Source: an uncultured Selenomonadales bacterium (GTDB taxonomy: Bacteria > Bacillota > Negativicutes > DSM-1736 > Dendrosporobacteraceae). From it: DNA of 64,000 nt. How positions within the stretch are numbered: position 1 is the first letter of the stretch; each line of letters starts with the position of its first letter. Location of the stretch: NCBI GenBank assembly GCA_946407015.1, contig CAMJML010000001.1, positions 62,001 to 126,000 of the forward strand. The letters are read 5' to 3'. Under the pieces are notes generated by a model. That model did no database searches and had not been told where the DNA came from. It saw only the letters and a list, made by a program, of their open reading frames with translations. The position numbers and the translations under genes are program-made. Positions 44,643 through 52,077 of this stretch are shown here, one piece after another.

Positions 44643-45773
44643 ATGACAAAAGTAGCAGTTGTACAAGCTTATTCATACGATCAACAAACCGTCGAGCAGG
44701 CAATGAAAGAATTACTCGACCATTTAGGTGGCATGTCCAAATATATTCAGCCTGGCGATAGAGTATTAGTGAAGCCTAATATGCTCGAAGGGGTGGACAA
44801 AGGTCTTTCAGTGACCACCCATCCAGAGGTGGTCAGAGCCGTACTTCGCCTCATAAAGCAGGCGGGCGGTATCCCGGTAGTCGGTGACTCTCCTGGTCTA
44901 GGCAATACGGTCAAGGTTGCGGAAAAGTGCGGGATTTTGCAGGTTTGCCGGGAGGAAGCGGTGGAGCTGGTTCCTTTTGAGCAGCCGGTCGAAGTGGCGT
45001 TGCCGGAAGGGCGGGTATTGAAAAAGCTGATTTTGGCCAAGGTGATTGGTGAGGTGGATAAAGTCATCTCGCTGGCTAAGATGAAGACGCATTCGTTTAT
45101 GGGAGTTACCGGGGCGGTTAAGAATTTGTTTGGTTGTTTTGTCGGGACCGACAAGGCTCAGTTTCATTTGCGGATGAAACGGCGGGCTGATTTTGCCTGT
45201 ATGCTGGTGGATTTGTACGGGGCTGTGAAGCCGGTACTCTCGATCGTGGATGGCATTACGGGAATGGAGGGCGCCGGACCACGTAATGGTAAGCCCATCC
45301 AAACCAATATGCTCTTAGGCGGAAGCTGCGGGTTTTCGGTCGATTTGGTGATGGCCGACCGGATGGGCTTTAAGGCTGAGCAAATGCCGGTGGCCCAGGC
45401 TGCTCTGGCTGCCGGTCTGTCGCCGACGCTGGCCGGGATCGATGTAGTGGGCAGTGGCAAAGAGCTAACGTATCGCTTTCAGGAGCCGCGCAATTTTGAG
45501 AGCCTGGAAGGAAGAATGCCAGGCTGGCTGGTGGACTTCAGCCAAAATCAGTTTACGGCCAAGCCCAGGATTGAGCCACAATGCATTGCCTGCGGCCGGT
45601 GTGCCGAGCACTGTCCGCCGCATGCGATTCAAATTGTTGAGGGACGAGCCGTCATAGATTATCATACCTGTATTCGCTGTTATTGCTGTCAGGAGCTTTG
45701 CCCGGTCAATGCGGTCAGTCTGGTTGACGGCATGCTGCTCAAAGTGGCCAAGCGATTGCGGAAAGCGAAATGA
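44643..45773 (+). CDS. DUF362 protein with C-terminal two-cluster ferredoxin
   Basis: 376 residues from the ATG at 44643 (TGAGG 8 bases upstream; a GTG at 44634 is possible). DUF362 part (about 1-300): VLVKPNMLEG, THPEVVRAVL, VGDSPG, LAKMKTHSFMGVTGAVKNLFG. Then two [4Fe-4S] motifs CIACGRCAEHCPPHAI and CIRCYCCQELCPVNAV. The family is widespread in anaerobes and thought to be redox-linked; no reaction is established. Monocistronic; terminator follows. Confidence 0.92.
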   Translation: MTKVAVVQAYSYDQQTVEQAMKELLDHLGGMSKYIQPGDRVLVKPNMLEGVDKGLSVTTHPEVVRAVLRLIKQAGGIPVVGDSPGLGNTVKVAEKCGILQVCREEAVELVPFEQPVEVALPEGRVLKKLILAKVIGEVDKVISLAKMKTHSFMGVTGAVKNLFGCFVGTDKAQFHLRMKRRADFACMLVDLYGAVKPVLSIVDGITGMEGAGPRNGKPIQTNMLLGGSCGFSVDLVMADRMGFKAEQMPVAQAALAAGLSPTLAGIDVVGSGKELTYRFQEPRNFESLEGRMPGWLVDFSQNQFTAKPRIEPQCIACGRCAEHCPPHAIQIVEGRAVIDYHTCIRCYCCQELCPVNAVSLVDGMLLKVAKRLRKAK

Positions 45774-45774
45774 C

Positions 45775-45812
45775 AAAAGTGGCACTGGACAACAATCCAA
45801 TGCCACTTTTTA
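45775..45812. terminator. Bidirectional terminator
   Basis: AAAAGTGGCA/TGCCACTTTT with a partly paired loop, between DUF362 and the convergent LysE gene. Confidence 0.85.
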
Positions 45813-45842
45813 TTGAGCACCGTTTTTAACCGGATGTTTGAG

Positions 45843-46469
45843 CTATTGTTCAACGGAAAGCAGTTTAATACCCAACACCAGGTAAATCGCGCCGCATACC
45901 TTATCCATGATGGCGCTGGCCTGGTGGTTCTGGCGGAGAAACCGTGTGATGGCGGACGAGAAATACACCAGCCCCAGGCACCAGAGCGTTCCGGTCACAA
46001 TAAAGGTCAGGCCGAGCAGTAAAAAGGGCAGAATACCATAGCTGTTTTGATGGTCCACAAACTGAGGCAGCAGCGACAGGAAAAAGAGGGCTACCTTGGG
46101 ATTGAGGACATTGGTGAACAGTCCTTGAAGATAAATATCTTTGCTCGCTGTGGCCGTCGTTGCCGTTACCAGCAAGGGGCTGTTTTTGGCCCGCAGCGTC
46201 ATAATGCCTAAATAGCCGAGATAGATGGCGCCGGCCAGCTTAACCAGTGTAAACGCCATGGCGGACTGGGCTAAAATGGCTGAGAGGCCAAGGGCGGCCA
46301 GCAAGGTATGGACGGCAATGCCGGAGCTAATGCCCAGCACCGAGAAGAAGCCGGCCTTTCGTCCTTGGGAGATGCTCCGGCTTAAAATGTAGATGGTATC
46401 GGAGCCGGGGGTGATATTGAGGATAATCCCGGCGAGGATGAAGGTTTCATAATGAGTAATACCGAACAA
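45843..46469 (-). CDS. LysE/RhtB-family amino acid exporter
   Basis: 208 residues from a TTG behind AAAGGAG. Six membrane segments and the family signature ILNITPGSDTIYILSRS near the N-terminus, then KDIYLQGLFTNVLNPKVALFFLSLLPQF. Exports amino acids or related small metabolites across the cytoplasmic membrane; substrate not predictable. Confidence 0.93.
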   Translation of the reverse strand: MFGITHYETFILAGIILNITPGSDTIYILSRSISQGRKAGFFSVLGISSGIAVHTLLAALGLSAILAQSAMAFTLVKLAGAIYLGYLGIMTLRAKNSPLLVTATTATASKDIYLQGLFTNVLNPKVALFFLSLLPQFVDHQNSYGILPFLLLGLTFIVTGTLWCLGLVYFSSAITRFLRQNHQASAIMDKVCGAIYLVLGIKLLSVEQ

Positions 46470-46559
46470 GACAAACCACTCCTTTTTCGGATGATACTCC
46501 TTATTTTATGCCAGTTGCGCCTGTGTGGCAATCCGTAATTTGCTTTAAGGACAAGAAAA

Positions 46560-46603
46560 CCTCTCCCCAAGGACAACGTAGTGCCGTTATCCTTGGGGAG
46601 AGG
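46560..46603 (-). terminator. Terminator of the 39-residue ORF
   Basis: CCTCTCCCCAAGGA/TCCTTGGGGAGAGG, 14-bp stem, with inner CAACG/CGTTA partial pairing. On the minus strand it is followed by TTTTCTTG. Confidence 0.8.
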
Positions 46604-46639
46604 ACTCTGTTCGTACGGAAGTGCAGCAAAGGCTGTGCT

Positions 46640-46759
46640 TTAGCGCGGCGGCTTGGCTGACCAGCGTTTGGTGAAGCGTTCATTAGCGCGCAGCAGCTCA
46701 TCAGCTAATTGATAAATATGCTGAAATAGAGGCTGCTTTGACCGTGTTGGGTTGATCAT
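46640..46759 (-). CDS. Small basic protein, 39 residues, possibly iron-regulated
   Basis: Reads MINPTRSKQPLFQHIYQ, then LADELLRANERFTKRWSAKPPR. AAGGAGG is 7 bases before the ATG, a Fur-like box lies directly upstream (46781-46803), and a strong terminator follows, so this looks like a genuine short gene. One amphipathic helix (about 8-30), no membrane segment. Function unknown. Too short for ordinary gene calling. Confidence 0.72.
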   Translation of the reverse strand: MINPTRSKQPLFQHIYQLADELLRANERFTKRWSAKPPR

Positions 46760-46780
46760 CGGAGTACCTCCTTCTTCTTA

Positions 46781-46803
46781 TTGAAATTAATTATCATTAT
46801 CAA
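46781..46803. promoter_or_regulatory. Fur-box-like operator
   Basis: On the minus strand TTGATAATGATAATTAATTTCAA. It matches 15 of 19 positions of GATAATGATAATCATTATC. It precedes the 39-residue ORF and is 114 bases from the divergent GNAT gene. Confidence 0.65.
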
Positions 46804-46916
46804 TAAAATTATCTTAGCAAGTGAGGCTGCTCTTGTCAAGAAGCGCAAGTAAAATTTGTGTTCTTGTGCCTTGATGCAGTAAAATAGAACTACGAGTGCC
46901 AGTTGGAAGGAGTTAA

Positions 46917-47459
46917 GTGCATATGAATGAATTTAAGCCTGAGATTGTGAAGCAATCTGACTTGATCCGGTTCCGGCAAGCCACCGAAGCCGATCTTGAT
47001 TATATTATGGAGACCGAACATGCGGAGGAAAACGCCCAGTATGTGATTCCCTGGCCGCGGGAAGAGCACGCACGCCTGCTGCATATTGACAATACCCGCC
47101 ATCTGATTGTGGAAACAGCCGATGGCAGCAAGAAAGTCGGCTTTGTCATTGTGTCAGGACTGAAAAATCCTTTTCAGGAAATTGAATTTCACCGCATTAT
47201 TATGGCCGAAAAGGGCAAAGGCTATGGGCGGGAAACGGTACGGCTGCTGCAAAGCCTGGCCTTTGAGGATTTAGGGGCGCACAGGGCGTGGCTGGATGTC
47301 AAGGACTATAATGACCGGGCCCGCAACCTCTACCGTTCCGAGGGGTTTGTCGAGGAAGGCCTGATCCGCGATTGCATCAAGAACGGCGACCGCTATGAGT
47401 CGCTGATTATCCTGGCTATTTTGGAAGATGAATATAAAGAGGTTCTTAGATCCCGCTAG
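46917..47459 (+). CDS. GNAT-family N-acetyltransferase
   Basis: 180 residues. RimJ/RimL-like GNAT: LIRFRQATEADLDYIMETE at the start, acetyl-CoA pyrophosphate loop EKGKGYGRETVRLLQ, then LDVKDYNDRARNLYRSEGF. AAGGAG lies 4 bases before the GTG at 46917 and 10 before the ATG at 46923; either may start. Substrate unknown. Confidence 0.9.
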   Translation: MHMNEFKPEIVKQSDLIRFRQATEADLDYIMETEHAEENAQYVIPWPREEHARLLHIDNTRHLIVETADGSKKVGFVIVSGLKNPFQEIEFHRIIMAEKGKGYGRETVRLLQSLAFEDLGAHRAWLDVKDYNDRARNLYRSEGFVEEGLIRDCIKNGDRYESLIILAILEDEYKEVLRSR

Positions 47460-47463
47460 TTGT

Positions 47464-47506
47464 AAAAACAGCGAAACAGCCCAAAGGCCGGTTTCGCTGT
47501 TTTTTT
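47464..47506 (+). terminator. Terminator of the GNAT gene
   Basis: AAAAACAGCGAAAC/GTTTCGCTGTTTTTTT with a G/C-paired inner loop. Confidence 0.93.
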
Positions 47507-47598
47507 CTGTTAGAGCTTGTTGGAGCAGGGAATTTTTGGGTATATTATAAGGAGAGGATGGCGCTGCTTGAGGTGCTAACAGCTGAAGGGGTTATAGA

Positions 47599-48207
47599 AT
47601 GAATGAGTTAATTAGCACCAGTATTTATTATATTTCCTTATGGGGTTATCCGGCACTCAGCTTTGCTTTGCTGCTGGCCAATATTGGAATCCCCATTCCC
47701 AGTGAGATTGTTCTGGGCTTTGCCGGTTTTTTGGTGGCGGGCGGGCGTTTGACATTTGCTGCCGTTATCATTGCCGGCATTATCGGTGAATTGGTGGGAG
47801 CCTGCCTGGCTTATGCCATAGGGTATTACGGCGGGCTGAATTTCATTGAAAACTATGGGCGGATGGTCGGGCTGACTGTAGGGAAAATGGAGCGCAGCCG
47901 GCGCTGGTTCGCCAAGTATGGCGCTGTTGCTATTTTTTTAGGGCGCTTGCTGCCGGTGATCCGTGGGGTGATTGCCTTGCCTGCCGGCTTTATCCGGCTG
48001 GATTTTTGGACTTTTTTTCTCTATACCGGCTTTAGTTCGGCGGTTTGGGTCGTCCTGCTGGTGTATATGGGCCAGCTTTTAGGTGAGAACTGGCGCCAGG
48101 TTGATTCAATCGGCTACGGAGTGGGAAAAGCGATTGTGCTTATGGCGCTCATTGCCTTGCTCGCCTTTTTATACCGGAAAAAACGGACCAAGCGGTATCT
48201 GCGCTAA
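47599..48207 (+). CDS. DedA-family membrane protein
   Basis: 202 residues, SNARE-associated/VTT-domain pattern: NIGIPIPSEIVLGFAGF early, then the conserved FLGRLLPVIRGVIALPAGF and a C-terminal basic tail (RKKRTKRYLR). DedA proteins are cytoplasmic membrane lipid scramblase/flippase-like factors (undecaprenyl phosphate or phospholipid recycling). Its stop lies inside the terminator hairpin 48190-48223. Confidence 0.93.
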   Translation: MNELISTSIYYISLWGYPALSFALLLANIGIPIPSEIVLGFAGFLVAGGRLTFAAVIIAGIIGELVGACLAYAIGYYGGLNFIENYGRMVGLTVGKMERSRRWFAKYGAVAIFLGRLLPVIRGVIALPAGFIRLDFWTFFLYTGFSSAVWVVLLVYMGQLLGENWRQVDSIGYGVGKAIVLMALIALLAFLYRKKRTKRYLR

Positions 48208-48223
48208 CTGGCAGATACCGCTT
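48190..48223. terminator. Bidirectional terminator between DedA and GT9
   Basis: AAGCGGTATCTGC/GCAGATACCGCTT, 13-bp perfect stem. Confidence 0.85.
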
Positions 48224-48238
48224 GAACGATTTAAAGGG

Positions 48239-49285
48239 TTATGCATTCAATAAGGCTAAGGTCTTCTCAATGACGGCCTGCGGTTGGATGCTGGTCAGGC
48301 AGTCCAGGGTCTTACGGGGACAGACCGTTTTGTGGCAGGGTGGGCAGGTCTTTTCTCCAGAGAGGACAATATGCGCGTTGTCCAGCGGGCCAAAGCGCCG
48401 GCGGTCGGTGGCGCCGAAAATGCTGACACTCGGAGTGCCGACCGCAATGGCCATATGGAGTGGACCGGTATCGCCAACGACCAGCACATCGGCTCGTTCG
48501 AGCAAGGCGGCCAATTCGAGCAGGCTGGTCCGGCCAACAGCATCAATGACCGGAGTCTTCGCCGCCTGAAGCACTTGGCCGGCAATCGCCCGGTCGCCCG
48601 GGCCGCCGCACAAGACCACTTTGGCATGAGGGCTGACGGCATCAATAACCTGAGCAAAATAGGCGGGCGGCCAGTTTTTGGCTTTCCAGGTAGTCGCCGG
48701 ATTAACGGCAATCACTTTGTCAGCCGGTGTTACGCCTTGTTCAGGCAGGAAGGCGGCGGCAAATTCTGTTGCTGCCGGCGGGATAATCAGGGTCATGCGG
48801 GGATCGGCCGCCTGAATCTGCAGCGGACGGAGTATGCTCAGATAACGTTCAATAACATGAGGACCGTTCGGTGGCGGCGCTGTTTCGGTCATAAACCAAT
48901 GATTGAGCTCACGCGTATGGCTCAGGCCAATCCGTCGCGGAGCGTGGCTGGCTGCCGTCACCATTCCGCTGAGAAACAAACCGTGAATATCAAGGGCAAT
49001 GTCATAGTGTTTATCGTGAAAATAAGTGCGCAGCCGCTGCCAAATCTGCCAGGCCTCGCGAAACCGTCCGGCCCGCATGGCTTTTTCCCACTCTTCCCGC
49101 GGCCAGACAAAAAGTTCGTCAATATCCGGATTGTAGCGCACCATGTCGGCCGCGACCTGTCCGACAACCCAGGTAATATGGCATCCCGGCAGGGCTTGCT
49201 TCAGCGCCCGGGGAACCGGCGTGCCATGCAGCACATCCCCGATGGAACTGAGTCGTATAATCAAAATGTTTAACTTACTGGTCAT
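48239..49285 (-). CDS. Glycosyltransferase family 9 (LPS heptosyltransferase-like)
   Basis: 348 residues: N-terminal LIIRLSSIGDVLHGTPVPRAL and C-terminal VVGDTGPLHMAIAVGTPSVSIFG with GPLD, the GT9 donor-site pattern, plus KTCPPCHKTVCP near the end, common in heptosyltransferases. It adds heptose-type sugars to LPS core at the inner membrane, strong evidence for an outer membrane in this Firmicute. Single gene. Confidence 0.93.
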   Translation of the reverse strand: MTSKLNILIIRLSSIGDVLHGTPVPRALKQALPGCHITWVVGQVAADMVRYNPDIDELFVWPREEWEKAMRAGRFREAWQIWQRLRTYFHDKHYDIALDIHGLFLSGMVTAASHAPRRIGLSHTRELNHWFMTETAPPPNGPHVIERYLSILRPLQIQAADPRMTLIIPPAATEFAAAFLPEQGVTPADKVIAVNPATTWKAKNWPPAYFAQVIDAVSPHAKVVLCGGPGDRAIAGQVLQAAKTPVIDAVGRTSLLELAALLERADVLVVGDTGPLHMAIAVGTPSVSIFGATDRRRFGPLDNAHIVLSGEKTCPPCHKTVCPRKTLDCLTSIQPQAVIEKTLALLNA

Positions 49286-49403
49286 GTATGGTCCACCTTA
49301 TCGGATTTTGCGAAGTTCAAATCACAGGGTTGTGAAGGAAGTTCCTGCTACTATTATGCTTCAACCAGGCCGGAACAATCAAATAAAAATTCAGCACCAT
49401 GAG

Positions 49404-49442
49404 AAAATGCGGCAGGTCTTTGCGAAAGCCTGCCGCATTTTT
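49404..49442. terminator. Terminator of xpt
   Basis: AAAATGCGGCAGG/CCTGCCGCATTTTT, 13-bp stem, effective in both directions. Confidence 0.93.
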
Positions 49443-49456
49443 AACAATTGCTTTGG

Positions 49457-50026
49457 TTATAGAAAGGTCACCTTACAGTCGTCTAGAGAGGCGATCCGTA
49501 CCAAGGATTCAAGCCGGTAATTGGCCTGCCGCAGCTTATCCGCTCCGGATTGAAAGCTTTTCTCGATGACAATTCCGATGCCTACCACTTCACAGCCGGC
49601 TTGGCGGACAAGATTGGCGAGACCGAGAGCCGCTTCCCCGCTGGCCAGGAAATCATCAATAATCAGGATTCTTTCTCCAGCCGGTAAAAATTTCTTCAAA
49701 ACCGTGATATTGCTTGTCTCTTTTTTCGTATAAGAAAAAACTTCCGTGCTGTAACATTCTTCGTTCATCAGAATAGATTTCTTTTTCCGGGCAAATACCA
49801 GGGGAACATTAAACTTCAACGCGGTAGCCAACGCAACGGCAATACCGGAAGATTCGATGGTCAGAACTTTATCAATGTCACAGCCTTCAAAGCGCTGGGC
49901 AAACTCGGCTCCCATCTGCATGGTCAGGACGGGGTCTAATTGGTGATTGAGAAAAGAATCCACTTTCAGCACATTGCCTCTGAGTACCGTACCTTCGGCG
50001 AGAATCTTTTGTTTGAGTAATTCCAT
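49457..50026 (-). CDS. xpt: Xanthine phosphoribosyltransferase
   Basis: 189 residues, full family length. PRPP motif ILIIDDFLASGEAALG and the N-terminal ILAEGTVLRGNVLKVDSFLNHQ are diagnostic. It converts xanthine plus PRPP to XMP for purine salvage. GGAGGAG precedes the ATG. The upstream 180 bases show no purine riboswitch like the one before xpt in Bacillus, and no pbuX follows. Confidence 0.96.
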   Translation of the reverse strand: MELLKQKILAEGTVLRGNVLKVDSFLNHQLDPVLTMQMGAEFAQRFEGCDIDKVLTIESSGIAVALATALKFNVPLVFARKKKSILMNEECYSTEVFSYTKKETSNITVLKKFLPAGERILIIDDFLASGEAALGLANLVRQAGCEVVGIGIVIEKSFQSGADKLRQANYRLESLVRIASLDDCKVTFL

Positions 50027-50187
50027 AACTCCTCCATCTGTCTTTATACAGAATACTTATTCTTGGAGTTTAGCATACTAGGTTTTAGAGTGGAAATAAG
50101 TGATGCTAATATTGTTATTAAAATTACTTATAGTTTAGCCGGTGACCGGCTATCAGCCGCTATTTCAGGAAAAAAAGTTGGTAAAGG

Positions 50188-50229
50188 TTGATTTAAATCA
50201 CAGTGAAATGGCTTGGAACCGGGTATGAT
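50188..50229 (+). promoter_or_regulatory. FNR/CRP-type box and promoter of the sirohaem reductase gene
   Basis: TTGATTTAAATCAC (50188-50201) matches TTGAT-N4-ATCAA at 9 of 10 defined positions. TATGAT at 50224-50229 places the box centre at about -41.5 from the expected start, the class II activation position. There is no good -35, as expected for an activated promoter. Confidence 0.75.
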
Positions 50230-50259
50230 AAGAACAAGAAATCTAGGAGGTGCGCCGCT

Positions 50260-51216
50260 ATGTTGCCAAAAGGTGCTAACTTACAAAAAATTCGGGATGG
50301 CAAAAAAACGTATGCAATTACCCCTCATTTACCAGGAGGATTTATAAAGCCCGACCTTATGAGGAAGTATGCGGATGTTGCGGAAAAATACCATGGGGTT
50401 TTGAAGCTGACATCGGCCCAACGTATCATGATCACCGGGCTGAAAGCCGAAGAGATCGAAAATATCTGGCAGGATCTCGGCATGCAGCCGGCTATGGGCT
50501 TTGCCAATTGTGTCCGCAGTGTGAAGATTTGTCCGGGCAGTGTATTTTGCAAACGCGGCAAGCGTGACAGCATTAAATTGGGTATGGAGCTGGATAAGCT
50601 TTATCATAAAAAGGAAATGCCGTCCAGGATTAAGCTGGGTGTGGCCGGCTGCCCCAATTCCTGTGCCGAGGTTCATGTCAAAGATGTGGGATTAATGGCT
50701 ACTGATGAGGGCTGGGATGTCTATGTGGGCGGTACGGCCGGATCTCATCCCCGGCTGGCCGATAAGCTGGTAACCAGCTTGAGCGAAGAGGACGCCCTCA
50801 GGATTGTGGGAATTATCTTACGCTATTATGAAAAGAATGCCGATATTGAACGGATTGGCCAGTTTATTGACCGGATCGGCTTTAAAAAATTCCAGGCCGA
50901 CGTTTTGGCCGAGTTTTACGGTGAGGTCAGCCAAACCAGCCAGCCGGAAATCCCGCAAACGGCTATGGGTGAAAAGCTGATTCCGGTTCCGGGCGGGCTG
51001 ACCGAGGGAACACTGGTCATTGGCGATAAGATCACCGCCGACAGCGTGGTCAGCGATGTGATCCGGGTCTATCCGCAAACCGTTCCGGTATTGCGCTCCT
51101 TTGGGATGGGCTGTCTCGGCTGTCCGTCCTCGACCGGGGAACCGCTGTCCCAGGCAGCCCAAATCCATGGTCTGAATATCAATGAGCTGGTTGACTCATT
51201 AAATCAGGTTATTTAA
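50260..51216 (+). CDS. Sirohaem/4Fe-4S nitrite-sulfite reductase-like protein fused to DUF1858
   Basis: 318 residues from the ATG at 50260 (AGGAGG 9 bases upstream; a longer frame to 50203 crosses the promoter). Ferredoxin-like half 1-70, then the cluster/sirohaem motif: ICPGSVFCKRG and GVAGCPNSCAEVH give the four cysteines. It is much shorter than assimilatory enzymes (single repeat), like the small reductases of anaerobes. The last about 65 residues (ITADSVVSDVIRVYPQ to SFGMGCLGCPSS) form a DUF1858 domain with an extra CxxC. A possible anaerobic sulfite or nitrite reductase under FNR-type control. Confidence 0.87.
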   Translation: MLPKGANLQKIRDGKKTYAITPHLPGGFIKPDLMRKYADVAEKYHGVLKLTSAQRIMITGLKAEEIENIWQDLGMQPAMGFANCVRSVKICPGSVFCKRGKRDSIKLGMELDKLYHKKEMPSRIKLGVAGCPNSCAEVHVKDVGLMATDEGWDVYVGGTAGSHPRLADKLVTSLSEEDALRIVGIILRYYEKNADIERIGQFIDRIGFKKFQADVLAEFYGEVSQTSQPEIPQTAMGEKLIPVPGGLTEGTLVIGDKITADSVVSDVIRVYPQTVPVLRSFGMGCLGCPSSTGEPLSQAAQIHGLNINELVDSLNQVI

Positions 51217-51230
51217 GGGAGGAAAAAACA

Positions 51231-51896
51231 ATGAGTGCATTTTTAGGTCATATTCACTACTGGTTATACAATAAAATCCGCCGCGTGATCGAGCGGGAAC
51301 AACTGATTTATGAGAAAGCCGAAGCGATGTGCGGCACGACGGCTGAAGAACTGCGGGAACAGGTATGGCAGAGCTTTGGGGAGCCGCTGGCTGATGTCGA
51401 CTTAATCGATGTCATTGACCAGTCCAATATTCATGGCTGGCTGCAGCGGCAAATCAATATTGCCGAAACCCGCGAAGCCGCTTTTATCAAAGAACTGACC
51501 GATACCTGCAGCTCGGCCGGACAGGACGTTGTGGAAGCTGCTTACAGTGAGCACGGAGCGCTGTGCGGCGAGCATGCCCGGGCCCAGGAGAAGTACCGGC
51601 TGGAACAGGCGGACGGCATCTATCAGGCGCTGCAGGATTATTACCTGAATGGCATGCCTTGTGATCAGGCCGATACGCTTGTTGAAAATACGGCCGCCAA
51701 AGTGGTCTGGCAAAGCGGCGAATGCCTGCAAGCCGGCAACTGGAAGCGGGCCGGAGTGGATGCCGGGCTGATGAAAGAATGCTATAAAAAGTGGCTGACC
51801 GCTTTTGTCCAGGCAGCCAATCCGCAGTTTTCCTACAAGCAGCTGGCTGATACCACCAAGGGAGATGCCATGGATCAGCATGAAATCAGCCGCTAA
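51231..51896 (+). CDS. Conserved hypothetical protein in the sirohaem reductase operon
   Basis: 221 residues; GGGAGG precedes the ATG, 14 bases after the reductase stop. It opens MSAFLGHIHYWLYNKI with helical, acidic sequence and scattered Cys (CGTTAEEL, CSSAGQDV, LCGEHARAQ, CDQADTL) and His residues that could bind a metal. No membrane segment. Family not recognised. Co-transcription with the reductase points to a helper or partner. Confidence 0.8.
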   Translation: MSAFLGHIHYWLYNKIRRVIEREQLIYEKAEAMCGTTAEELREQVWQSFGEPLADVDLIDVIDQSNIHGWLQRQINIAETREAAFIKELTDTCSSAGQDVVEAAYSEHGALCGEHARAQEKYRLEQADGIYQALQDYYLNGMPCDQADTLVENTAAKVVWQSGECLQAGNWKRAGVDAGLMKECYKKWLTAFVQAANPQFSYKQLADTTKGDAMDQHEISR

Positions 51897-51918
51897 GCAA
51901 TAGACGGTGTACTGTTTG

Positions 51919-51951
51919 AAAGTCTGTCAATTTCGATTGACAGACTTTTTT
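51919..51951 (+). terminator. Terminator of the sirohaem reductase operon
   Basis: AAAGTCTGTCAAT TTCG ATTGACAGACTTTTTT: a perfect 13-bp stem with a UUCG tetraloop. Confidence 0.95.
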
Positions 51952-52077
51952 CTTGGGTTTGAAAGCCTGGTTCTGACAGCGATTTTATCAACATAAGCCA
52001 ATATTTGCAGGATATTCCTGACATTTGCGCGTATATTTTTAGTAACTGTTAAATGCTATATTGAAAGGTGACTCTAT

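Noticed and set aside
48284-49273. 329-codon ORF on the plus strand opposite the GT9 gene
   Set aside because: Shadow of the GT9 frame: rich in Arg/Gly and His with no domain pattern, while the minus strand has full GT9 motifs and a good ribosome site.
50027-50200. Guanine riboswitch upstream of xpt
   Set aside because: The conserved purine-aptamer loops are not found in the short leader.
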